From Clostridia bacterium (GTDB taxonomy: Bacteria > Bacillota > Clostridia > Christensenellales > Borkfalkiaceae): a DNA stretch of 64,000 nt. Shown here piece by piece: positions 7,968 through 16,983 of the stretch. Numbering within the stretch: the first letter of the stretch is position 1; every line of letters starts with the position of its first letter. The translations under genes and the position numbers were made by a program. The DNA is taken from the NCBI GenBank assembly GCA_017621735.1, contig JAGASM010000043.1:1-64000 (forward strand), in the 5' to 3' direction. The notes beneath the pieces are model-generated. The model had not been told where the DNA came from and searched no databases. It saw only the letters and a list, made by a program, of their open reading frames with translations.

Positions 7968-9935
7968 TTATTTGGGTTGGTAAATTCCGTTTACAAACAA
8001 GTAACTCTTTGCGTAAATCAAATTGTATCTTGCCATCGAGAGGAAATCATCCGTCCCTGCGGTGGGAATATAACTACAATTTTGCTCTACCGACCACTTG
8101 TCTTCAAAATCAAGTCCGTCCACGCGGGAAACGTTGATGGTACTTGCCGTGATGTTTTCAAAGAACTGTATGCCGTAGCATCCGTCTGCAATTCCGTTAT
8201 TGAATACGTCTACCATGTACGAAAGTTCGTCCCCTTCCAAGTAGTACAACGTATTGATGTAGTCTGCGTATTCGTAGCGGTTGTTATCGCCGAATAAACC
8301 GTTGAACGTGAGTTTTACGTTCCCCGCTTTTTGAGGATTTGCGTCCGTATTCGAGTAACGGGGCAAGTGCATAATACGGGAATATACGTTGGAGAACTGT
8401 TGATACGATCCCGTCGGATAAGAGAACGACATGTTCAAATCGTTAAAGTCAAGCGTCATATCAAACTTGGAGGGCGTGCTTTGCGCTTCTCCGAGGAAGT
8501 TGGAGGATACGACCATATCGACGGGAATTCCGAAGTTTTCCAACTGTGCCGCCGCCGCTTGCACGGCGCTAACCGCAATCAGCGCGTTGGGCACGCCGAT
8601 CTTCATGCGGACTTCACTCCCGTTTTTCTTCCAAGTTCCGCCCGATTTCGTCCATCCCGCCGCATTGAGAAGTTGCGCCGCCTTTTCGTGATCTTCGCTG
8701 TATACGGGAAGATCTGCAAGTCCGTCTTCGGACATGTACATTTTTGCTTCCGTCGGGCACATTCCCATTACGGGATAATAAGACGCCGTCGCATATTTGT
8801 TTGCAGCATCTTTGATTTCTTCCCTGTCAAACACGTAATTTAACGCTTGACGCACGCGAATGTCGGAGAAATACGGGCTATCGAGGTTAAACATAATGCC
8901 GTACGTTCCGGGGTCGTACATCTTGACGTTGACGAGGTTGGGGTTACTGTCAAGAATATATTCAAGCGTATCGGGTACGATATAACTGTCCCAATAATCG
9001 AGCGTATCGTTTGCAAGCAAAGAATATACTTGGTTGGTATCGCTGAACGAGTACAATTTTACTTGATCAAACCCAACTTTGTCCGCCGCCCAGTGATATT
9101 CGTTTTTGGTCAAAAGAATTTGCGTTGCCGAGAAACGGTCAAGTTTGAAAGGTCCCGTCGAAACGTACCATGTAGGACTGTATTCGTAGAACTCATCTCT
9201 GATCTTTGCAATTTCCGCGTCGCCCACACCGAGCGGATAGCGGTTAAACGCACCCCAAAGGTCGGTATTCGTGTTGACCGGCCATCCGTGCGTTTCTTCG
9301 TAGCAACGCTCTACGTAATCGAGGAAAGTTTCGTAATGAACGGTTCCGCTTACGTCGAGCCCGAGGAGCAATTCCTTCACCTTATTGACGGGTTCTTTCA
9401 TCGGATTCCAAATAAACTGCATCGTTTGATCGTCAACGAGATGAATGTCGATCATGTAGTTGGTCGACGTCGGGTGTACGATGTAGTAGAACGACCAAAT
9501 GTCCTTTGTCGTAACGGGATCGCCGTTGCTCCATTTTGCGTTTTCGCGCAAACTGACCGTCGTAACGCTCGCCTCGCTATACCCTTGTCCGCTGAAATAG
9601 TCGTACATATCCTCCCCGATCGTATCGATATAATCGATCAACGGTTCTTGCGTATGTACGGGCATTTCCGCAGCCAACTGACAGTATACTTCGTCCGTCG
9701 TGCGGACGTAAGAGTAAAGCCCTTCTACGACGAACACGTTAAACACGTCGCAGTTGGTCGTCGTATTGTAGTGATTGATAAGCCCCGTAGAATTCCAATG
9801 TGCGATCATTGAAAAGGAGGAATCTCCCTTCGGTCCGCCGCCGCCGCCGCCTTCTCCGCAGCCTACCGCGGAAAGCAACATCAGTCCGGAGAGCAACCCC
9901 GTTAAAACACGTACCGTTTTCTTACCGTTTTTCAT
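7968..9935 (-). CDS. ABC transporter solute-binding lipoprotein, family 5
   Basis: A 655-residue extracytoplasmic binding protein. The lipoprotein signal ends LLSAVGC with lipid cysteine 26, followed by a Gly-rich tether. The fold-5 signature region includes LRENAKWSNGDPVTTKDIWSFYY and later DIRVRQALNYVFDREEI, both typical of OppA/DppA-type proteins. It is somewhat longer than the usual 520-600 residues. Its ATG overlaps the stop of the small upstream gene by 4 bp (ATGA). Family-5 proteins bind peptides, nickel or oligosaccharides. The GH32 genes directly upstream favour fructo-oligosaccharide here, as inference. Confidence 0.93.
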   Translation of the reverse strand: MKNGKKTVRVLTGLLSGLMLLSAVGCGEGGGGGGPKGDSSFSMIAHWNSTGLINHYNTTTNCDVFNVFVVEGLYSYVRTTDEVYCQLAAEMPVHTQEPLIDYIDTIGEDMYDYFSGQGYSEASVTTVSLRENAKWSNGDPVTTKDIWSFYYIVHPTSTNYMIDIHLVDDQTMQFIWNPMKEPVNKVKELLLGLDVSGTVHYETFLDYVERCYEETHGWPVNTNTDLWGAFNRYPLGVGDAEIAKIRDEFYEYSPTWYVSTGPFKLDRFSATQILLTKNEYHWAADKVGFDQVKLYSFSDTNQVYSLLANDTLDYWDSYIVPDTLEYILDSNPNLVNVKMYDPGTYGIMFNLDSPYFSDIRVRQALNYVFDREEIKDAANKYATASYYPVMGMCPTEAKMYMSEDGLADLPVYSEDHEKAAQLLNAAGWTKSGGTWKKNGSEVRMKIGVPNALIAVSAVQAAAAQLENFGIPVDMVVSSNFLGEAQSTPSKFDMTLDFNDLNMSFSYPTGSYQQFSNVYSRIMHLPRYSNTDANPQKAGNVKLTFNGLFGDNNRYEYADYINTLYYLEGDELSYMVDVFNNGIADGCYGIQFFENITASTINVSRVDGLDFEDKWSVEQNCSYIPTAGTDDFLSMARYNLIYAKSYLFVNGIYQPK

Positions 9936-10153
9936 TTTTTTCCTCCTTCCTTTTCTTCAAGTCGGCTTTCTTTTCTTTCTTTGAAACGAAGCATTCCGTG
10001 CACGATTGCACAAAGCGCAACGTTCAATACGATGGTAAAGATCAGAATGTACCACTCCGCCGTATAAGGTGTAACCATTAAAAATACGATTAGACTTGCA
10101 ATTGCCATAAATAACGCCAACTTTATGACAATCGACCAAACGTTATCCTTCAT
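9932..10153 (-). CDS. Small two-helix membrane protein in sugar operon
   Basis: A 73-residue protein with two hydrophobic segments (about 7-28 and 33-53) and a charged Lys/Glu tail. It overlaps the GH32 stop and the binding-protein start by 4 bp each (ATGA at both ends), so it is almost surely translated and its level tied to its neighbours. I know no named family. A role in assembling or anchoring the importer is possible but unsupported. Confidence 0.75.
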   Translation of the reverse strand: MKDNVWSIVIKLALFMAIASLIVFLMVTPYTAEWYILIFTIVLNVALCAIVHGMLRFKERKESRLEEKEGGKK

Positions 10154-11580
10154 GCCTTCGCCTCCCGTACGCTCAATTTGACGTTTTCAAAAGCAACCGT
10201 CGTGTTTTGCGTATAGATACCGAAGTTTCCGATTTTCATATCAAACATGCGGGCGTTCATGGCAACTTCGTCGTTTACGTAGACGACGAGGACGCTTTCT
10301 TCCACAATACAAGTGATCTGATTCTTCTTCCCGGGGAGAATCGGGCAATACCGCTCGTGTTCGACGAGGGAATGTACGTTGCCGTCCTTTCTCGGAATTT
10401 TATCAAAAGTCAAGCGGTTGTAGCGCGGCTCGAATTTTAACTTATAATGGAAATCTAATCCGCAACTCTCCCTGAGAATTATTCCAAATTCCCCGATCGT
10501 GTCGGTTGCGATAAACTGCATTTCGATTTTACAATTCGCGGGCATGTCGTTGAGCATTTGCACGTTCATACCGTCGTTTCTGCCGACGAGATAACCCGAC
10601 GCCGTCTTTTCTACCTTTCCGAGCGCAAACCCCTCTTTTATTTCGATTTCTTTGCCGTATTGCGCGGCGATTTCATCGGGGATTTTTACGCGCAGCGTTC
10701 CGTCTGCGTTTTGCACCAACTCGTGCGGAATAATCGTTCCGCCCCATTGCCACCAGTTGTCGTCTTCCTCGTGGTTTTTAATGCAATTCCAACCGAACAA
10801 AATGCGGCGCTTTCCGTCGAACGCCGTCTTTGCGGCGTAGCATGCGTGTCCGTCGAACGTATCTTGTAAGGGCGTGATCCACGGACCTTTCAAACTTTTT
10901 GCCATGCGGTAGCGGGTTGCGATCTTGTCCGTAAATTCGCTGAAAACAAGATACCACCAGTCCCCCATTTTGAAAAGATCGGGGCACTCGTGCGTAAAGT
11001 ATGCCTCGGGCGCATAGAAGGGAGTTTTCGATACTTCCCAGTTGTACATATCGTCCGAATACGCGACGAACGTCGCCCCCTTGCTAAACGTGGGATTGCC
11101 GTTTTTCAGGCGTCCCGCAAGGAGCATGGCGTATTTGCCCTCTTCCTCGTCGAAATAAACGAACGGATCGCGGAAGTCGTGCATTTCCATCCATTCGGGC
11201 GCCTCAAAAAGGAAGGTTTTATCCTTTTCCCAATGGAGTAGATCTTTGCTCGTCGCGAGCATGATTTTTTGTTCAGGTTTGTTTTGACGCCTTAAATGCG
11301 GGTTATGTCCGGTATAATAAATGTAATACGTATCATCTTTTTTTACACAACATCCGGTAAAAACGTACAAGTCTTGTTCGTCCGATTTTCCACGTGGAAG
11401 CACGACTCCTTTGTCTTCGTAATCGACGAGGTTTTTCGTCGTCAAAAGGTGCCAAGGCACTCCTTCCCCTTTATTTGGAAGATCTCTGTAATCCTTTAAG
11501 TAGAAAAGTTTGAACTCGCCGTTTTCATAGTAGGGAATTACATCTGCGCATACTGCTCTCATATCAGGTCTGTAATACAT
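10150..11580 (-). CDS. GH32-like glycoside hydrolase, probably cytoplasmic beta-fructosidase
   Basis: This encodes a clan GH-J (GH32-type) five-bladed propeller with a C-terminal sandwich, 476 residues from ATG 11580. I chose this ATG because AGAGGTGG lies just upstream and it begins 11 bp after the preceding stop. An in-frame start at 11643 would overlap that gene. Putative catalytic residues are D13 (CADVIPYYENG, the position of the WMNDPNG nucleophile), R137-D138-P139 (FRDPF) and E198 in HECPD, the acid/base motif. No signal peptide is visible. It should cleave imported fructo-oligosaccharides. The first block is divergent from classic GH32 (no WMNDPNG), so substrate is uncertain. Confidence 0.88.
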   Translation of the reverse strand: MYYRPDMRAVCADVIPYYENGEFKLFYLKDYRDLPNKGEGVPWHLLTTKNLVDYEDKGVVLPRGKSDEQDLYVFTGCCVKKDDTYYIYYTGHNPHLRRQNKPEQKIMLATSKDLLHWEKDKTFLFEAPEWMEMHDFRDPFVYFDEEEGKYAMLLAGRLKNGNPTFSKGATFVAYSDDMYNWEVSKTPFYAPEAYFTHECPDLFKMGDWWYLVFSEFTDKIATRYRMAKSLKGPWITPLQDTFDGHACYAAKTAFDGKRRILFGWNCIKNHEEDDNWWQWGGTIIPHELVQNADGTLRVKIPDEIAAQYGKEIEIKEGFALGKVEKTASGYLVGRNDGMNVQMLNDMPANCKIEMQFIATDTIGEFGIILRESCGLDFHYKLKFEPRYNRLTFDKIPRKDGNVHSLVEHERYCPILPGKKNQITCIVEESVLVVYVNDEVAMNARMFDMKIGNFGIYTQNTTVAFENVKLSVREAKA

Positions 11581-11591
11581 ATTCCACCTCT

Positions 11592-13958
11592 TTAATTCCA
11601 AATACTGTTCATTTTGTAAACCGTCATTTCGTGAATATACCATTCGTCCCCAAGGAAGACGAGGTTATCGCAAAACAAATTGTTAAATACGCGGGCGGAC
11701 ATTGCAAATTCGTCGTTAATAAAAATTTCAATCGTCGATTTATCCACGTAGATATCAATTACAATCGGCTGTAACGGGCTTAACTCGTAAGGATACGTAC
11801 TGATCGTCCGACTGAGGTTGGACGTCTTGAACGAACTCAAATAAAACTCCTGTTTCTTGCAGTCGTAATAGAAGGTGATCGCCTCCGTTCCCGACTTATT
11901 CGACATGATTTCAAACCCCATCTTGTTCTCTTCGAACGAGGTTTCAATAATCATGTTCGCATGATACGACATGCCCGTTTGATACACCTTTTCCGTTTCG
12001 CCCGCCGTCTTTCCTTCAATACTCAAAAGGAGATCGCCGTGCAATTTATCATATCCGTCAATCGGTTTTACCGTGAGATTTCCATCGTTGTCAATCCCGT
12101 ATACGCGCCCCATAGAAAGCACGCCCGAATATGCGTGCAGATATTGCGAGTGTCCCGTCATATTCCAACAGCACTGAATGAGTTCAAATACAACGGTGTT
12201 CCCCGAAACGGGATCGTAGATCTCTCCGGGCGCGCACATAAAGTAGTCTTCCCCTTGGTCAAACCGCTTGACTTCCGTTTTATCGGGAACAAAACGGCAC
12301 GTTTCCGCATTGAACTCGCCCATGAAGTAAATGGTGTCGTTGCTGTCCGTACCCATCGGCGCAAATCCGAGCACCCACTTTGTCAGCGACTGATCGGGGC
12401 TCGTCAATTTTAAGAATACGGGAACTTCCCACATGTAGCCCGAATCTTTGAATGCACCGTAATTTGCCTCGTAAACGGTTCCCCGCCACGTCCATTCCGT
12501 CATGTTGTCTACGTTTGCCGACCATGCGACAATGCAGGGATTGCCGGAATTCGTACGGCTGACGATCATCAGGTATACCGTATCCCCTTCGATATAAATT
12601 TGCGGATCGCGATAGTTTTGCGTATCGTATCCGTCGGGAAGGCGCAACTGCACTTCGCTCATCTTTTCCCAGTCGGTGAGTTCGGGATCGTTCAAATCTT
12701 TCGGCGTCGCCATGCTCACCGTACAGGTAAACGATCCGTATTGATTCAAAATATATCCCGTGTAGAAGATATAAGGAACGTCGTTTACCACGCCGCCGCT
12801 GCCCGCAAATACCCAACGGTTGTCGATGCCGTTGTCCTCGCTCCAAATCGCAGGCTTCGTTTCCTTCCAACCGATCATATCGTCGCTGACCATATGTCCC
12901 CATGCGACGCCGCCAAGTTGCGGTCCAAGATCGGACTTGGTGTAGAAAATATGGTACTTTCCTTTATAATAGAACCCGCCGTTGATGTCGCTCACCCAGT
13001 TGATCGGCGGCGCGCCATGCCAAGACGTGCGGTAATTTCCGTCGCCAAGATAATCGTAGGGATAGTTCATATCCTTATAATTCAAAGCGGGAACGTCGCC
13101 GCTTTCCATGTAAAGGTTCGCTTGCTCTTTTACGTCTTGCGCGGAAATCGCTTTATCGTACACCTTTACCTCGTCCAGCAGCCCCGAAAAGTAGTTATAC
13201 GGGAATACCGCGTCCGCGTTTTGCGCATACGTATTGCACCCGATGCGCAATTTTGCGTTTTCGCTAAAAGATGAGAACTGACAAGTTCCGCTCTTCGCCT
13301 CTTCGCCGTTTTGATACAGTTTGAGCGTCCCGTTGGAATAAACAAGCCCAAGATTGTACAACGAATACAAATCCAAGCAGTCGTCCGCCCAAATTTCTTG
13401 CCATTCACCGTTTGCGGTTGACAGGCGAACGCCCCATCTGCCGTGATAGGTGTAACCGAAAATCAAGCCCGTTTTTGCGGTTGCGTCGTAATACTCCACG
13501 AGCGGCGTGATATTGCGCGTGGAGTCTACAAAATCGTAAGCGCGGATCGCCATCCATAAGTTGATGGAAAATTCTTGCGCGCCCTTCAAAGGATTTCCGC
13601 ACTCAATAAAGTTGGAATATCCGTCGAAGCAAAGCGATTTTCCCGATACACCGTTCGGTCTGTACGCCGCTTTCGCTTCGCTATAATATCTGTTTCCGCT
13701 TACGTCGTTACGGAAATTTTCAACCAAATAACGCGTTTCCGTATCCGCCGCATTTCTTGCATAAAATTCGTCGGAATCCTCGTCAAACGTCATAAAGACG
13801 CGAAGAGAGTCTTTGTTTACGTCAGCCTCTACTTTTTGCTCGTCCATTTTCCCTTCTTCCTCTCCGTTACCGCCTCCGCCATGGGGAGAACAACCGGCGA
13901 TTGCCGCCAACAACATCATTGATGCCATACAGAATGCAACTTTTGACTTTCTTTTCAC
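11592..13958 (-). CDS. Exported GH32 lipoprotein with N-terminal LamG domain (fructanase-like)
   Basis: A 788-residue lipoprotein with lipid cysteine 23 (AAIAGC). A concanavalin/LamG-like domain spans about 50-280. A GH32-type propeller spans about 305-620 and a C-terminal beta-sandwich about 640-788. Catalytic positions appear as W321-V-S-D324-I-N-G, R450-D451-P452 and E511 in WEVP, where ECP is usual. The start is GTG 13958 after GGAGG. It is the first gene of the operon and would cut levan or inulin-like polymers outside the cell, with products taken in by the ABC system. The enzyme class is clear; the exact fructan is not. Confidence 0.88.
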   Translation of the reverse strand: MKRKSKVAFCMASMMLLAAIAGCSPHGGGGNGEEEGKMDEQKVEADVNKDSLRVFMTFDEDSDEFYARNAADTETRYLVENFRNDVSGNRYYSEAKAAYRPNGVSGKSLCFDGYSNFIECGNPLKGAQEFSINLWMAIRAYDFVDSTRNITPLVEYYDATAKTGLIFGYTYHGRWGVRLSTANGEWQEIWADDCLDLYSLYNLGLVYSNGTLKLYQNGEEAKSGTCQFSSFSENAKLRIGCNTYAQNADAVFPYNYFSGLLDEVKVYDKAISAQDVKEQANLYMESGDVPALNYKDMNYPYDYLGDGNYRTSWHGAPPINWVSDINGGFYYKGKYHIFYTKSDLGPQLGGVAWGHMVSDDMIGWKETKPAIWSEDNGIDNRWVFAGSGGVVNDVPYIFYTGYILNQYGSFTCTVSMATPKDLNDPELTDWEKMSEVQLRLPDGYDTQNYRDPQIYIEGDTVYLMIVSRTNSGNPCIVAWSANVDNMTEWTWRGTVYEANYGAFKDSGYMWEVPVFLKLTSPDQSLTKWVLGFAPMGTDSNDTIYFMGEFNAETCRFVPDKTEVKRFDQGEDYFMCAPGEIYDPVSGNTVVFELIQCCWNMTGHSQYLHAYSGVLSMGRVYGIDNDGNLTVKPIDGYDKLHGDLLLSIEGKTAGETEKVYQTGMSYHANMIIETSFEENKMGFEIMSNKSGTEAITFYYDCKKQEFYLSSFKTSNLSRTISTYPYELSPLQPIVIDIYVDKSTIEIFINDEFAMSARVFNNLFCDNLVFLGDEWYIHEMTVYKMNSIWN

Positions 13959-13987
13959 AACTTCCTCCTCTTATCGTTTTTTTGTAA

Positions 13988-14003
13988 ATGTGAACGTTCA
14001 CAT
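13988..14003. promoter_or_regulatory. Putative LacI-family operator
   Basis: ATGTGAACGTTCACAT is a perfect 16-bp palindrome with a central CG, as LacI/GalR-family operators usually have. It lies just downstream of the -10 box of the sugar operon, around +8 to +23, where a bound repressor would block transcription. Confidence 0.82.
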
Positions 14004-14017
14004 ATTTCTTTTTTTAT

Positions 14018-14046
14018 ATCATATCATGAAACTGCCCGTTTGTCAA
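14018..14046 (-). promoter_or_regulatory. Promoter of the GH32/ABC operon
   Basis: On the minus strand TTGACA (14041-14046) and TATGAT (14018-14023) are separated by exactly 17 bp. This is a near-consensus housekeeping promoter and is followed by the operator palindrome and the GTG of the first GH32 gene. Confidence 0.85.
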
Positions 14047-14072
14047 TAGGTTTTTGAAAAAAACATTGCTTT

Positions 14073-14085
14073 GGAAACAATTTCC
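14073..14085. promoter_or_regulatory. Short inverted repeat between divergent promoters
   Basis: GGAAACAATTTCC forms 5-bp arms around 3 bases. It lies between the two divergent promoters and could be a second regulator site (for example catabolite control), but it does not match the 16-bp operator. Confidence 0.3.
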
Positions 14086-14100
14086 TTATTCACAAAACAC

Positions 14101-14129
14101 TTTACATTTTTTCTTCTATTCGCTATAAT
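14101..14129 (+). promoter_or_regulatory. Promoter of lacI-type regulator gene
   Basis: TTTACA (14101-14106) and TATAAT (14124-14129) with a 17-bp spacer, 27 bp before the ATG. Confidence 0.8.
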
Positions 14130-14156
14130 AATAAAAAATCAATCGTGTGAGATGAT

Positions 14157-15131
14157 ATGTCGACTTGTATAGACGTTGCAAAAAGAGCGGGTGTTTCCCG
14201 CCAAACAGTATCGCGAGTAATTAATAACTCCCCAAACGTTGCAGAGGAAACGCGCAATCGCGTATTAAAAGCAATTGAAGAACTTTCTTATCGCCCTAAT
14301 ATGCTCGCTCGCTCGTTAAAATCGGCGAAATCTTGCAGCGTTGGGTTTGTTATTTGCGACCCGCTCAATCCCTTTTACATTAAAATTGCAAATTCGTTGC
14401 AGAACAGACTCAACGAATACAATTACCGCCTTGTCGTACTCTTTGCAAACGAGGACGTCCGCGAAGAGGGAAACTTTTTCAATTATATGTACGAACAGCA
14501 GGTGGATATCGTACTGTTTACCCCGTCGGAATACAGCAACCAAATCGAACGTTTAATCCAACGCCATCAAACGCCCGTCATTCAACTCTTTCGTAAAATT
14601 TACCCTACGATCAACTCGATCAAGGTGGACGATACTTACGGAACGTATCTCGCGACGAAAGAACTTCTCAAAAGCGGGCATAAAGATATTTTGCTCATCG
14701 AGCCGGCGCTCCCCTTTGAAACGGGACGGTTGGAGGGATTCCGTCAAGCCTTGGAAGAATTCGGCGTTCCCTACCGCCCGTGGATGTTTTTAACGCTCCC
14801 CACCAACGGGCAAAACGAGGCGACGCTTTCCGCGTATTTCAGCGAGCACAAACCCACGGCGGCGATCCCCGTCAGCAAGAGTATTGAAATGCAACTGCTG
14901 AATATGTTAGGCGAAAACGCGACTCAAATTCCAAACGACGTCAGCGTGATTTTCTACGACGACAACGAAGTTGCAAATTTGATTAAAGTAACGGCAATCG
15001 ACCACGACATCGAATATATTACCGCTTTGATTGTCGAAAAACTTTTCTCTAATTTGGAACACCCAGAACGCTCCTTTCATTCCGTCGTCAAGCCGAAACT
15101 TCTTCACCGCAGTTCCGTCTTAAAATTGTAA
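14157..15131 (+). CDS. LacI/GalR-family transcriptional regulator of the sugar operon
   Basis: A 324-residue regulator. The N-terminal helix-turn-helix reads IDVAKRAGVSRQTVSRVINN, followed by the hinge-type sequence YRPNMLARSLKS, then a periplasmic-binding-protein-like effector domain from about residue 60. The gene is divergent from the GH32/ABC operon, and a palindromic operator covers that operon's promoter start, so it most likely represses the operon until fructose or a fructo-oligosaccharide is bound. The ribosome site is weak (GAGATGAT), which fits a low-level repressor. It ends in a strong hairpin shared with the convergent gene. Confidence 0.92.
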   Translation: MSTCIDVAKRAGVSRQTVSRVINNSPNVAEETRNRVLKAIEELSYRPNMLARSLKSAKSCSVGFVICDPLNPFYIKIANSLQNRLNEYNYRLVVLFANEDVREEGNFFNYMYEQQVDIVLFTPSEYSNQIERLIQRHQTPVIQLFRKIYPTINSIKVDDTYGTYLATKELLKSGHKDILLIEPALPFETGRLEGFRQALEEFGVPYRPWMFLTLPTNGQNEATLSAYFSEHKPTAAIPVSKSIEMQLLNMLGENATQIPNDVSVIFYDDNEVANLIKVTAIDHDIEYITALIVEKLFSNLEHPERSFHSVVKPKLLHRSSVLKL

Positions 15132-15136
15132 ATAAA

Positions 15137-15167
15137 AAAAGCCAACGCAACAGCGTTGGCTTTTTTT
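15137..15167. terminator. Bidirectional terminator
   Basis: GCCAACGC/GCGTTGGC arms (15141-15148, 15153-15160) with an A-run before and a T-run after serve the regulator gene and the convergent U32 gene. Confidence 0.9.
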
Positions 15168-16362
15168 ATTTACTTTTTCTTCGAAGAATATCGCCTACCG
15201 TAAGCGGTAGATCGCAATCGAATACGTACGTTGCTTGCACGCGCTTTGCATCTGTGCAACTTTCGCCCGATTCGTCGCGTAAATTCGACACCGTTATTGT
15301 TTTTTTAAAACAATTCGAGGGGGATAATACTTCTAAAACCTCCCCTTCGAAAAAGCGGTTCCGCATCTCGACGGACACCTTAAATCCGTCGCTTGAAAGG
15401 ACGTTCGCTATGTAATCGTAACTCCCTTTCGTTTGCGAATCGTCGTAGTTTACCGTTTCGGAATTTTCCCCAAAGGCATACGCCGTTGTATACGCGCGAT
15501 GGGCACAGGCGGACAGTTCCCCTTCCATCTCTCCGTACGGCGCGCCGTCCAAAAGTCTGCGGTACGCGTTGATGACCGTTGCAAGATAATATTCGCTCTT
15601 CATGCGGCCTTCGATCTTGAACGAGCATACGCCCGCCTCTTTCAATTCATTCAAATACGCGCTCATGTTGAGGTCTTTGCTATTGAGCAAATACGTCCCC
15701 TTTTCATCTTCGGAAATTTCGACCCACTCGCCGTTTTTTCCGTTATCCGATTGAATGCGGTAATTCCAACGGCACGCTTGCACGCAAGCCCCGCGATTAG
15801 ACGAGCGCCCGTCCAAGTAATCGGAAAGCAGGCATCTTCCGCTATACGAAATACACATTGCGCCGTGTACGAACGCTTCCAACTGTAAACTTGGATTTTG
15901 CGCGTGAATCTCCGCAATTTCCGCAAGGGACAGTTCCCGTGCAAGCACCACGCGTTCCGCTCCGATTTCCTTCCAAAAGCGGGCGGAAAAGGCATTCGTC
16001 GTATTTGCCTGTGTGGAGATGTGAATGGGAAGTTTAGGCGCGCACTCTTTCGCAAGCAAAATCGCCCCGGGATCGGATAGAAGGACAGCGTCCGCTCCCA
16101 CTTGCTCCAAATAGCGCAAATACTCCTTTAAGTGGGAAAAATCGCCGTTGCGCGCAAAAATATTCGCCGCAACGTATACCTTTTTCCCTCGCGCGTGCGC
16201 GTATTCGATCCCCTCGCGCAATTCTTCGTCGGTGAAATTATCGGCAAACGTGCGCAACGAAAACGACTTTCCGCCGCAGTAAACGGCGTCCGCGCCATAA
16301 TAAAAGGCAAGTTTTAATTTTTTTAAGTTACCCGCAGGCGCGAGTAATTCCACACTTTTCAT
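15166..16362 (-). CDS. trhP: U32-family protein, probable tRNA U34 hydroxylation protein (TrhP-like)
   Basis: A 398-residue U32-family protein (ELLAPAGNLKKLKLAFYYGADAVY at the N-terminus). The family signature EAFVHGAMCISYSGRC is present, followed by SNRGACVQACRW, which supplies further conserved cysteines. In Bacillus the YrrN/YrrO U32 proteins hydroxylate the wobble uridine of tRNAs and the adjacent YrrM (TrmR) methylates the product to 5-methoxyuridine. Here the methyltransferase gene is 12 bp upstream, reproducing that pair in one operon. I therefore prefer tRNA modification over the old label collagenase/peptidase. Confidence 0.82.
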   Translation of the reverse strand: MKSVELLAPAGNLKKLKLAFYYGADAVYCGGKSFSLRTFADNFTDEELREGIEYAHARGKKVYVAANIFARNGDFSHLKEYLRYLEQVGADAVLLSDPGAILLAKECAPKLPIHISTQANTTNAFSARFWKEIGAERVVLARELSLAEIAEIHAQNPSLQLEAFVHGAMCISYSGRCLLSDYLDGRSSNRGACVQACRWNYRIQSDNGKNGEWVEISEDEKGTYLLNSKDLNMSAYLNELKEAGVCSFKIEGRMKSEYYLATVINAYRRLLDGAPYGEMEGELSACAHRAYTTAYAFGENSETVNYDDSQTKGSYDYIANVLSSDGFKVSVEMRNRFFEGEVLEVLSPSNCFKKTITVSNLRDESGESCTDAKRVQATYVFDCDLPLTVGDILRRKSK

Positions 16363-16374
16363 CCTATCACCGTA

Positions 16375-16983
16375 TTATAATTTGACGGAAACGGCAAGCC
16401 CTTCTCCGATTTCGAGAATTTCCGTTTGCAGTTCTCCGTCATCGCGTAACATTTTCAAATACTCCCGAATATGCTCGACGAGCATTCTCCGCTTGGCGGG
16501 AACGGGATTTTTCCCCGACACCCACCCGAACAGCAATACGTCGTCGGAAAGAAGAACTCCCCCGCGTTTTAAGAGTCGTTTACAGTCGGAAAGATACCTT
16601 CTGTACTGTACCTTTGGTCCGTCTAAAAATATGAGGTCGTACTCCCCGTCTAAAAGGGGCAAGATCTCACCCGCATTTCCCTCGTGCAAAGCCACACGGT
16701 CTAAAACGCCGAACAATGCAAAATTTTCCCGTGCGGTTTGTGCCCGAACGGCGTCCAACTCAATCGCAGTTAACGTCGCATCCGAACAAAGCAACATTGC
16801 GCAAGAGGTAAGCCCTTCCGCGCAACCGATTTCTAAAATGCGCGTAGGCTTTAACGATTCTACCGTTTGCAAAATAAAGGCAAGCGTATCGTCTTCCGTC
16901 GTCGGATCGCGCACCTCCTTTGCCCGTTTGCGCATGGAAAGCAACCGATCGTCCAAATGAAATTGTGCAAAAAGACGTTCCAT
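16375..16983 (-). CDS. trmR: SAM-dependent O-methyltransferase, probable tRNA 5-hydroxyuridine methyltransferase
   Basis: A 202-residue class I methyltransferase of the catechol-O-methyltransferase type. SAM-binding motif ILEIGCAEGLTS is near residues 55-66 and an acidic IELD motif follows, then DLIFLDGPKVQYRRYL with likely metal ligands. Length and context match YrrM/TrmR, which methylates ho5U34 in tRNA. Its ATG overlaps the RNase J stop by one base (TAATG), so translation is coupled. Confidence 0.8.
   Translation of the reverse strand: MERLFAQFHLDDRLLSMRKRAKEVRDPTTEDDTLAFILQTVESLKPTRILEIGCAEGLTSCAMLLCSDATLTAIELDAVRAQTARENFALFGVLDRVALHEGNAGEILPLLDGEYDLIFLDGPKVQYRRYLSDCKRLLKRGGVLLSDDVLLFGWVSGKNPVPAKRRMLVEHIREYLKMLRDDGELQTEILEIGEGLAVSVKL

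Noticed and set aside
10988..11241. Other short plus-strand frames within the GH32 genes
   Set aside because: Antisense to conserved catalytic regions and without ribosome sites.
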